Source: a virus. From it: a DNA stretch of 27,562 nucleotides. The stretch covers positions 1-27,562 of IMG/VR virus record IMGVR_UViG_3300037069_001133. One strand, 5' to 3'. Below are positions 1 through 5,753 of this stretch, in pieces (the stretch's first letter is position 1; each line of letters begins with the position of its first letter). The position numbers and the translations under genes were made by a program. The notes beneath the pieces were generated by a model that was given only the letters and a program-made list of their open reading frames with translations, made no database searches and was not told the origin of the DNA.

Positions 1-1258
1 TGAGCCAGCCGAAGCCGCCGGCCGGCGTGACCGGGATGTTGCTCGGGTCGGCGCCGGCCACGAGGTCGTACTCGTAGAACGCCGGAGTTGCCAAGAGATC
101 GGCCGGCGGGTGAGCGACGTTGTAGGCCGGCTCATCCGCTGCCCAGACCACGAAATGGGGCATCTGGTACTGCCAGAGTGCCGTCAGGTCGGTGTGCTGG
201 AGGCGAATGACGCCGCCGTAGGTGACGGTCAGATCGAAGGTGATGTCACCGCCGGTCGCGCCCATCGCCCAGGTGTTGCGCAGCTGGATGTCATTCTCCA
301 CCCGGCCATCGGCATAGAACGTCGTATCCACCACAACGGACAAAGCGTTCTTGACGGATTGGCGAGCGCGCACCTGCGTGGCGAGCGGGCCATGCAGCCA
401 GTAGTCGGTGGACGCCGCGATTTCTGCCGAGAAGTCCAGGATGTGGACCTCCGGCGGCGAGATCGCCGCGCTGTTGGCCGACTTGATGCTGAGAGTGACC
501 ACCAACGGCACCGCAGCAGTCGCCACTGGATTTCCGGCAGCAGCCGTGCCGGCCGCCAGCGTGGCGCGGTAGGCCGTGCCCGGTGCGATATCGGGCACGT
601 GGAGCGCGATGCCGCCGAGCTTGACGGAGCCGCCAGTGTGGTTCGCGAGCGCATCGACTTGCACGCCAGCGAGCGTGGCCGGCAATGCGCCCTGAACGAA
701 GGGACGCGCCGTGCGGATGACACGCGCAGGGATCACGGCAGTGCCGTTGTTCTGCACATCGAACTGCGCCACAACTCCGGCTGCGGCCGGAGGAGGAGGC
801 GCAAGGCCAGTCGCCGGAGGAGGAGGCGTCGTGCCGCCGCCCGTTGTTCCGCCGCCCGTTGTTCCGCCGCCAGTCGGAGGAGGCGCCGGAGGCGTCGCAA
901 GCAAGGTGATCTGCGACGTGGCGATATACGTCACGCCGTTGACGACGGTGTGGACCTCCACCGTCCAGGGGCCTGGACCCCAGTTGTTGGCGAAGGGGTT
1001 GGAGGTCCAGGGGCCGTCCACCACGTTGTTGATTGTGGTGATGCCGTGCCCGGCGAACGTCTGGCCGGCGGCGAAGGCGTAGAGGTTGATGGTGCCCGCG
1101 ACGGTCGCCAAGGCGCCGCCGAGGTTGCGCTGGCCGCTGGCGACGATGGCCTGGCCGTTCTGCTGCAGGGTGATGCTGAATGGAGGCGGCGGGAGCGGCT
1201 CAGCTGCTCCCTTACCACCTACGGTTACCCACTTACCGTTTTGGGTGATGGCGGCCAT
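1..1258 (-). CDS. large structural protein, cut by the window edge (partial)
   Basis: I translated this frame by hand from ATG 1258: 419 codons with no stop to the window edge. It starts one base after the collagen-like stop. Residues 1-120 are MAAITQNGKWVTVGGKGA, PPFSITLQQNGQAIVASG, LYAFAAGQTFAGHG, WTVEVHTVVNGVTYIATSQI, an Ig-like beta domain. Then comes a Pro/Gly/Thr linker with three GGGTT units. From about residue 165 a large beta domain follows (VVAQFDVQNNGTAVIPARVI, HILDFSAEIAASTDYWLHG, NDIQLRNTWAMGATGGDITF, LTALWQYQMPHFVVWAADEP). It probably belongs to the virion surface or an adhesin. I do not recognise the family. A 401-residue plus-strand frame over the same DNA is its shadow. Confidence 0.75.
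   Translation of the reverse strand, partial: MAAITQNGKWVTVGGKGAAEPLPPPPFSITLQQNGQAIVASGQRNLGGALATVAGTINLYAFAAGQTFAGHGITTINNVVDGPWTSNPFANNWGPGPWTVEVHTVVNGVTYIATSQITLLATPPAPPPTGGGTTGGGTTGGGTTPPPPATGLAPPPPAAAGVVAQFDVQNNGTAVIPARVIRTARPFVQGALPATLAGVQVDALANHTGGSVKLGGIALHVPDIAPGTAYRATLAAGTAAAGNPVATAAVPLVVTLSIKSANSAAISPPEVHILDFSAEIAASTDYWLHGPLATQVRARQSVKNALSVVVDTTFYADGRVENDIQLRNTWAMGATGGDITFDLTVTYGGVIRLQHTDLTALWQYQMPHFVVWAADEPAYNVAHPPADLLATPAFYEYDLVAGADPSNIPVTPAGGFGWL
827..871 (-). repeat. three 15-base linker repeats
   Basis: Units at 842-856 and 857-871 are identical. The unit at 827-841 is degenerate. They encode GGGTT three times, followed by Pro runs, as a flexible hinge between the two domains of the partial protein. 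Confidence 0.85.
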
Positions 1259-1259
1259 G

Positions 1260-1799
1260 TTACGCAGTCACCGGCACATTCGACCACACGGCGCACCAGA
1301 CGCCTGCCGAGTTGACGAACACCGGGCAGCCTGTGCCGGCGCCCGCCGCCTGGTTGGGGCCACGGCCATCGGTCGCGTAGCCGGGATTGCCCGCCGAAGC
1401 AGCGGTCACGGCCGGGAGGGTCGCAACGGTGCTGGACGGTGCAGTGGACAGCGTCGGAGCGGGGCCAACCGGGCCAGCCGCGCCCTGGGGGCCGGCAGGG
1501 CCAACCGCGCCAGCGACGCCGGGGGTGCCAGCAGGGCCAGCAGGGCCAACCGCGCCAGCTGCACCGGCCGCACCAGCAGGGCCAACCGGGCCGGTCGCGC
1601 CAGCCGGGCCAGTGACGCCAACCGCGCCTTGGGTGCCAGCAGGGCCAGCAGGGCCTTCGGGGCCAACCGCGCCGTTTGCGCCAGCCGGGCCAACCGGGCC
1701 TTGGACGCCGGCCGGGCCAGCCGGGCCAGCAGGGCCAGCCGTTCCGACAAGGCCATCCGGCAGTTCAACGCCAAAGCCAACCGGGAGAAAAGTAGGCAT
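1260..1799 (-). CDS. collagen-like virion protein
   Basis: The product has 179 residues. An N-terminal 15-residue leader ([15 protein letters not shown]) is followed by 33 uninterrupted Gly-X-Y triplets at residues 16-114, rich in GPA and GPV. Such runs form a collagen triple helix and are known from phage fibres. After a Thr/Ser/Ala linker, a short C-terminal domain ([21 protein letters not shown] then [14 protein letters not shown]) with two cysteines probably forms the trimer cap. The gene lies away from the main fibre cluster, after the lysis genes. Open frames on the opposite strand over the triplet region are artefacts of the GC-rich repeat. Confidence 0.8.
   Translation of the reverse strand: MPTFLPVGFGVELPDGLVGTAGPAGPAGPAGVQGPVGPAGANGAVGPEGPAGPAGTQGAVGVTGPAGATGPVGPAGAAGAAGAVGPAGPAGTPGVAGAVGPAGPQGAAGPVGPAPTLSTAPSSTVATLPAVTAASAGNPGYATDGRGPNQAAGAGTGCPVFVNSAGVWCAVWSNVPVTA
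1458..1754 (-). repeat. 33 Gly-X-Y triplets (collagen repeat)
   Basis: Every third residue is Gly without interruption over 99 residues. X is Pro, Ala, Val or Thr, and Y is mostly Ala or Val. The plus strand shows it as a 9-base pattern of GGCCAG/GCC type. Confidence 0.95.
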
Positions 1800-1828
1800 G
1801 TGATGATGTACTTTCTTGGGCAGGGATG

Positions 1829-1853
1829 CCCTGACGGCACTACGCCGCCAGGG
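1829..1853 (-). other. intergenic hairpin before the collagen-like gene
   Basis: On the minus-strand transcript a 10-bp stem (arms 1844-1853 and 1829-1838, one G-U pair) closes a five-base loop. It lies between the stop of the Ala/Pro-tailed gene and ATG 1799. No U-run follows, so it is not a standard intrinsic terminator. It could attenuate or protect the message. Confidence 0.5.
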
Positions 1854-1862
1854 GTACGCTAG

Positions 1863-2330
1863 TTAGGCTGCCGGGGGCGTCTCCGGCTGGGCAGGGGCCG
1901 GCTCGGCGGGAGCCGCCGGAGCTTCGGGTGCGGCCGGCGCCGGAGCAGGCTCGGCTGCCACGGGAGCCGCCGGGGCGGGCGCTGCCGCCGGGGTGTTGGC
2001 CTGGAGCGCGGCCGACATGGTGTTGGCATTGGCCTGCAGCTGGTCGAGCACCGCCTGGAGCGCCGCCGGATCATTGGCAGCCACCGCCGCCTTCAGATTG
2101 CCGACCACCTGATTGAGAAGCGTGACCAGGCTGCCTTCCAGCGTCGTCTCGGCCGTGACGGCAGCCTTGATGTCATCGATAGTTGCCATAGTGTTGGTTT
2201 CCTTTTGAAGTAGCTCGGCGACCAGTGCGTAAACCTCATCCACCGTGCGGCCGCCAGTCACAATGGATCGTTGGGTGTGCCGCGAGCCGCAGCTACGGCA
2301 AAAGACAACCTCAGAGAACTCGGGCATCAT
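1863..2330 (-). CDS. Ala/Pro-tailed helical protein, possible dual start
   Basis: The frame encodes 155 residues from ATG 2330 (ATGATG overlapping the previous TGA), or 108 from the internal ATG 2189. The first 47 residues contain one C-x-x-C pair (FCRSCGSRHTQRS) and a helix (DEVYALVAELLQKE). From 2189 on (MATIDDIKAAVTAE, SLVTLLNQVVGNLKAAVAAN, LQAVLDQLQANANTMS) the sequence resembles small standalone helical phage proteins. It is followed by about 45 residues of low-complexity Ala/Pro/Glu. AGGA lies ten bases before 2189, so both starts could be used. The frame upstream of 2330 is shadow of the membrane protein gene. Confidence 0.62.
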   Translation of the reverse strand: MMPEFSEVVFCRSCGSRHTQRSIVTGGRTVDEVYALVAELLQKETNTMATIDDIKAAVTAETTLEGSLVTLLNQVVGNLKAAVAANDPAALQAVLDQLQANANTMSAALQANTPAAAPAPAAPVAAEPAPAPAAPEAPAAPAEPAPAQPETPPAA

Positions 2331-2929
2331 CCGACCATCGCCGTTGTGAACGCCAGAGCAGCCACGGCGCCGCCCCACAGTGCCTCGCCCCACTCGCTGC
2401 CGACTTGCATGCCGAGCGGATAGCGCAGGTTGACGGGGCGCCCGGTGATCTGCCAGCCGGCGAGATAGAGCGGCACAATCAGCAAACCAGCGATGACCAT
2501 CAGCCACCACGCGACGTAGCCGGCAAAGAACGCGCCGAGCGCCACAAGGGCGGTGCCGATGACGCCGTGGACCTCCAGGCCTGCAGCGTCGCGCCAGAAG
2601 CTACCGCCCGCCTGCCGGCCGAGGCCGATACCGCCCACCGGGGCAATGCCGGTCCAGGCAGGGAAGGTCATGTTGTTTGGCCAGGTGCAGCCGACGTAGA
2701 TCGCAGGAATGACCAGCAGTGAGTGCCACCAGATCGCGCCACCCAGGAGGGCAGCAAGCGCGACGGTGAGCCCATAGAACCCACGCGAGATCAGCGCACC
2801 ACTGTCGTAGTTGAACCATTGCCCGAGTACTCCACCGGCCACGCGCCGGCCAAGACCGCCAAGCAGGAATAGAGGGATGATCAGCACCCACAATTGGATG
2901 CTGAAGTGGTAGAGATACCACGCGGTCAT
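2327..2929 (-). CDS. polytopic membrane protein, function unknown
   Basis: The product has 200 residues, starting ATG 2929 with an ATGA overlap. There are about five hydrophobic segments: LWVLIIPLFLLGGLG (12-26), LTVALAALLGGAIWW, LLVIPAIYVG, a pair around GTALVALGAFFAGYVAWWLM and VIAGLLIVPLYLAG, and a last one at 183-198. The loop between segments is rich in Gly/Trp (TWPNNMTFPAWTGIAPVGG). Basic residues follow (RRVAGG, YLAGWQITGRPVNLRYP). I do not recognise the family. Its coupling to the lysis genes makes a membrane role at lysis or in superinfection exclusion possible, but nothing in the sequence proves it. Confidence 0.62.
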   Translation of the reverse strand: MTAWYLYHFSIQLWVLIIPLFLLGGLGRRVAGGVLGQWFNYDSGALISRGFYGLTVALAALLGGAIWWHSLLVIPAIYVGCTWPNNMTFPAWTGIAPVGGIGLGRQAGGSFWRDAAGLEVHGVIGTALVALGAFFAGYVAWWLMVIAGLLIVPLYLAGWQITGRPVNLRYPLGMQVGSEWGEALWGGAVAALAFTTAMVG

Positions 2930-3282
2930 TGCGCCGCCTCCGGTGCTGCTGCTGCGCCAGATTTCAGCATTTTGCCGAACTGCCCTTCGATCATCTTGGA
3001 GATATGACCGGCTGCCTGCTTGCGCCGGATCGCGTCGGGAACGGTGTTGCCGACGTAGTTGACGGCCTGGGTGAGCAGGTGATCGTAGGCTGCTGCATCC
3101 GTCTCGTCAGTGCCAGCCCGCGCGAGGCCGGTGGCAATCTGCCCGGCTGCCCGCTCGGTGGCGCCAATGATCTTGTCGGCATCATCCTTGTTCTGCATGT
3201 GCGAGCGCAGCCAGATGCCGAACACGGCAATGATCAACGGGTTGAGGGCGCCGATCAGGACGGCGATGTCAGACGCTTGCAT
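2926..3282 (-). CDS. holin candidate, single membrane segment
   Basis: The product has 118 residues. ATG 3282 overlaps the endolysin gene by 14 bases. One membrane segment is at about 6-25 (IAVLIGALNPLIIAVFGIWL). A mostly polar helical domain follows (NKDDADKIIGATERAAGQIA, YDHLLTQAVNYVGNTVPDAI, IEGQFGKMLK) with an Ala-rich tail. Position immediately after the endolysin and one N-terminal membrane helix fit type-III-like holins, though it is longer than most. The evidence is context plus topology. Confidence 0.6.
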   Translation of the reverse strand: MQASDIAVLIGALNPLIIAVFGIWLRSHMQNKDDADKIIGATERAAGQIATGLARAGTDETDAAAYDHLLTQAVNYVGNTVPDAIRRKQAAGHISKMIEGQFGKMLKSGAAAAPEAAQ

Positions 3283-3910
3283 CGGGGTGTACCACCATTA
3301 CGGCACGCAGCATATCCTGTGCCTGCTTTCGAGTCAGTTCAACGCGGTTCAGCCAGCCAGTCAGGAACTCGGCGCTGGACGCCGTGCGGGCGACGATGTC
3401 GCGATAGAACACCACGCGCTGTGCGGCGATTTCATCAATCATGGCGTTGGGGTTGGCCACGCATGCCGCCAAAGTCAGGGGGCCGAATACGCCGTCATCC
3501 TTCAACTTGGCGCCGCGCTGCACCATGGCGAGCGCCGCGTGCGGGCCGGACATCACCGCCGTGTCGAACACACTGAGATCAACACCGGCCGGCATCTTGT
3601 CGCAGCCCGCCGCCAGCCAGTAGTTCTTGCGGTAGATCGCGCCGGCCTGCTCCGCTGTCAGGGCCTTCAGCTGCGCCACCGAGAAGCTGGCGCCGAACGC
3701 GGCGCGCGCCGTCAGCAGCGTGATGCCTTTGTTGGTGGCACCGCCGGGATCGTTCGGGTTGTTGACGAAGCCGCCTTCGTGCTCCAGGATGAACGGCAGG
3801 CACTCGGTGAAGCGGTCAGGGGCCGCGACTGCCGCCGGAGCGGGCGCCGAGGTCGGAGCCGCCGGGGACGGCTTGTTGAAGATGCCGGAAATCCAACCAG
3901 TCACACTCAT
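3269..3910 (-). CDS. endolysin, GH108 muramidase
   Basis: The product has 213 residues from ATG 3910, which makes an ATGA overlap with Rz1. The frame opens 39 bases further upstream but without support. Residues 1-31 are a short hydrophobic helix plus an Ala/Pro linker. The catalytic domain begins at about 33. LEHEGGFVNNPNDPGG then ATNKGIT is the GH108 signature, with Glu45 the expected catalytic residue and Asp54 in the D-P-G-G loop. The C-terminal domain (SVFDTAVMSGPHAALAMVQRG, VFGPLT, then FLTGWLNRVELTRKQAQ) matches the PG_binding_3 part usual in this family. It degrades host peptidoglycan at lysis. No secretion signal is evident, so a holin is expected to release it. Confidence 0.93.
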   Translation of the reverse strand: MSVTGWISGIFNKPSPAAPTSAPAPAAVAAPDRFTECLPFILEHEGGFVNNPNDPGGATNKGITLLTARAAFGASFSVAQLKALTAEQAGAIYRKNYWLAAGCDKMPAGVDLSVFDTAVMSGPHAALAMVQRGAKLKDDGVFGPLTLAACVANPNAMIDEIAAQRVVFYRDIVARTASSAEFLTGWLNRVELTRKQAQDMLRAVMVVHPDASV

Positions 3911-4164
3911 TGGAAGTATCCCTTGATGCCATTCAGTTTTGTCCGGCAATCGGCGCCTGCGTCTGCCAGGTCGATGACGAAATTGGCCAAGTCTGCGTCG
4001 CTCTGAACGTCAGGAGCGGCCGGCTGATCCAGGCACGACAGCATGCTTGCCGGCGGCGCCGGGCTTTTGTACAGCACCGGGTGATCCTGGGTCGTTGTGC
4101 AGCCCGCTAAGAGCGGCACGGATAGCAGGGCTACTAGCGCAAGCCATCGTGCGCGGGGCGGCAT
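3907..4164 (-). CDS. Rz1: o-spanin lipoprotein (Rz1-like)
   Basis: The product has 85 residues. A short signal peptide (MPPRARWLALVALLSVPLLAGC) ends in the lipobox L-A-G-C with Cys22 as the lipidation site. A Pro-rich stretch follows (YKSPAPPASM), as in Rz1 proteins. The rest, residues 45-85, is helical with two further cysteines. The first 155 bases overlap Rz in another frame, and the gene then runs 103 bases past the Rz stop. The stop TGA overlaps the endolysin start (ATGA). Confidence 0.88.
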   Translation of the reverse strand: MPPRARWLALVALLSVPLLAGCTTTQDHPVLYKSPAPPASMLSCLDQPAAPDVQSDADLANFVIDLADAGADCRTKLNGIKGYFQ

Positions 4165-4438
4165 TGATCTGTTTCCTGACAGTGGCGAGTTGTTCGGCGC
4201 GAGCGTTGCTCACCGCCGTCTCTTGTTCCAGCGTCGCGCTGATCTTCGCGGCATCGAGCGCCTGCTGGTCGATGATGGCCTTGGAAGCGGCGAGGTCCAT
4301 CGACGCCTTGGCGGCATTGGCGACGCGGGCGTCATGCTCGCGCACGGCGAAGTAGACGGCACCGACCATGGCCGAAAGCATGATGCCAATCATGAGAATT
4401 TTGGCAGGCAAGCCGAGCAGCGAGGTCAGGCCCAACAT
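4010..4438 (-). CDS. Rz: i-spanin (Rz-like)
   Basis: The product has 142 residues from ATG 4438. The frame is open further upstream, but that part lies in the previous gene and reads as shadow. The N-terminal membrane anchor is about residues 10-31 (AKILMIGIMLSAMVGAVYFAV). A periplasmic coiled coil follows, rich in Ala, Glu and Gln (KASMDLAASKAIIDQQAL, KISATLEQETAVSNARAEQL, VRKQINAA). The out-of-frame start of a lipoprotein gene inside it at 4164 is the hallmark of Rz/Rz1 pairs. The pair spans the periplasm and fuses inner and outer membranes at the end of lysis. The C-terminal 40 residues are Gly/Pro/Ala-rich. Confidence 0.85.
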   Translation of the reverse strand: MLGLTSLLGLPAKILMIGIMLSAMVGAVYFAVREHDARVANAAKASMDLAASKAIIDQQALDAAKISATLEQETAVSNARAEQLATVRKQINAAPRTMACASSPAIRAALSGLHNDPGSPGAVQKPGAAGKHAVVPGSAGRS

Positions 4439-4454
4439 GTCGTGGTTCCATTCG

Positions 4455-5000
4455 TCATTCTGAGGGCTGGGCCTCTTGCTTCTCGCTCGGCAGCGGGTCT
4501 TCAAGACCAGGCAGGAAGATGTCTGGCACAACGATGGTCTTGGTGGCAATCTTCGGCTCGCGCCAACGCTCGGCGAGATCATTGTAGCGATTGGTGACCA
4601 ACTCGATGCCGAGGTTGGCGGCATGGAGGAGGTTGATCAGCAGGTGCTTCAGCGAGTGGCACTTGGCCTCCCACCAACGCGCGCGGTCCCAACCCCGGTC
4701 GCGGTCGTGCCGGGTGCCCTCCAAATCCTTCTCTGTGTCCCTAAGCCGGCGGGTCAGCAGGCCAACTTCATTGCGAAGTTCGCTGATCATGGCTATGGAA
4801 GCATCATCAACCTGCCGCCTGACATCATCTGCGCTTTTACGCTCCATGTCTTGCAGCTTGTGCTTGCGGTCGCGCCGCTCCTTGCTCCATGTCTTCATCC
4901 ACATCCAGGCCGGCGGCAGGCATGACAGCAAGATCGCTGCCCAGGCCGGCGGCATGAGGGACGATAGAGCATTAATGAGTGTTGGGCTTGAATCGGACAC
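4455..5000 (-). CDS. membrane-anchored coiled-coil protein of the lysis region
   Basis: The product has 181 residues, starting GTG 5000. A stop codon lies three codons upstream in frame, so this is the earliest start. One N-terminal membrane segment (about 14-37, LMPPAWAAILLSCLPPAWMWM) is followed by a highly charged helix from 38 to about 100 (KTWSKERRDRKHKLQDMER, LRDTEKDLEGTRHDRDRG), which is probably a coiled coil. A second helical part follows (WWEAKCHSLKHLLINLLH), with a Pro/Glu-rich tail. It resembles an i-spanin in layout, but the better Rz candidate is the next gene. A holin or antiholin role is also possible. Confidence 0.62.
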   Translation of the reverse strand: MSDSSPTLINALSSLMPPAWAAILLSCLPPAWMWMKTWSKERRDRKHKLQDMERKSADDVRRQVDDASIAMISELRNEVGLLTRRLRDTEKDLEGTRHDRDRGWDRARWWEAKCHSLKHLLINLLHAANLGIELVTNRYNDLAERWREPKIATKTIVVPDIFLPGLEDPLPSEKQEAQPSE

Positions 5001-5012
5001 TACATTTCAAAC

Positions 5013-5417
5013 TCACATTATCCTTCGGTGCGCCAGGTAGTATCCCTGACCGGCGAAGGTGGCGAACAGCACACTGCCGACGCCGAGCGGATTGGCGGTG
5101 GCAATGAACAGGGCCGCTGTGCCGTGCGCCGTGCTGAGCACGAGCAGTGCAAAATTCTTGATGTGCTTGTTGCTGGAGAAGAACCCCCAGAGGCCGATGG
5201 CCGTTACCAACATGCAGAGGATCGCCCAATTGGTCTCACTCGACAACTCGGCGAAGTAGTGGTAGCCGCGTCCGGTGAGGAACGTCTCGCCTGGCAGCAG
5301 CAAGATGGTGCCGACGCCGAACATGACGAAGATCAGGCTGAGGTGCACGACTGTCAGCGCGAGGCCGGTCTGCGGCGCCATGACATCGGCCATTTTGGCC
5401 TTGATGATTTCAACCAT
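5013..5417 (-). CDS. integral membrane protein, function unknown
   Basis: The product has 134 residues from ATG 5417 (TGATG overlap; GGAG eight bases upstream). Four hydrophobic segments are visible: LALTVVHLSLIFVMFGVGTIL, NWAILCMLVTAIGLWGFF, FALLVLSTAHGTAALFIA and LGVGSVLFATFAGQGYYLA. A short charged N-terminus precedes them. It opens the group of membrane and lysis genes. It could be a holin or a phage-encoded membrane modifier. No family is recognised. Confidence 0.65.
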   Translation of the reverse strand: MVEIIKAKMADVMAPQTGLALTVVHLSLIFVMFGVGTILLLPGETFLTGRGYHYFAELSSETNWAILCMLVTAIGLWGFFSSNKHIKNFALLVLSTAHGTAALFIATANPLGVGSVLFATFAGQGYYLAHRRIM

Positions 5418-5749
5418 CACAAGTCTCCGATGAAAAGACGAACGGGCCGATGCAGTGATCCGCCGTTCACCAAAGCAAAGAAGAATTCAACGCGGTAGTC
5501 CTGGCCGATGGTGCCGCCGGAAATCTGCGTGCCGAGGAAGGTGCCATTGCTGAGGTTGATCTGCACCGCGCTGCAGGTGAGACCACTCGGTGTGGCTACG
5601 ACGGTCGGCGTGACGCCGAGGTCCAGCGAGTCACCGGGGTAGGTTCCGGCAATCCACGACGTCAGATCAAGCCAATTCCACAGGTCATCGTTGGGGCCTT
5701 GGTCGCTCCAACGGGTCGGGGCGTCATCATCGTTGGTGGATATTGTCAC
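5417..5749 (-). CDS. fibre-tail adaptor-like protein
   Basis: The product has 110 residues, starting GTG 5749 with GGAG seven bases upstream. WNWLDLTSWIAG then GDSLDLGVTPTVVATPSGL, ISGGTIGQDYRVEFFFAL and RPVRLFIGD follow the small Ig-like pattern of phage fibre-tail adaptors (W-x-x-WL, GDxI, SGGTxGxxY, C-terminal R-R/F). Such proteins link adhesins to the tail, matching its place after the LamG-like adhesin. The N-terminus is Asp-rich (MTISTNDDDAP). Confidence 0.72.
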   Translation of the reverse strand: MTISTNDDDAPTRWSDQGPNDDLWNWLDLTSWIAGTYPGDSLDLGVTPTVVATPSGLTCSAVQINLSNGTFLGTQISGGTIGQDYRVEFFFALVNGGSLHRPVRLFIGDL

Positions 5750-5753
5750 ATCA

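Noticed and set aside
110-1315. 401-residue open frame on the plus strand
   Set aside because: It is Arg/His-rich with no domain character, and antisense to a sensible minus-strand protein in an all-minus operon. GC-rich third positions keep the antisense frame open.
1829-1853. Intrinsic terminator
   Set aside because: The stem is good, but the transcript shows no U-run after it (it continues AUCCCUGCCC).
1086-1862. Plus- and minus-strand frames over the collagen region
   Set aside because: A perfect Gly-X-Y array has a 9-base GC-rich period that keeps several frames open. Only the 1260-1799 minus frame gives Gly at every third residue and sensible ends.
3110-4006. 298-residue plus-strand frame over the endolysin
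   Set aside because: It is antisense to a clear GH108 endolysin and Rz1, and its residue content is typical of a shadow (Arg, Gly, His-rich).
4439-4624. Upstream extension of the Rz frame
   Set aside because: It overlaps the preceding gene and lacks membrane or coil character. The membrane anchor starts just after ATG 4438.
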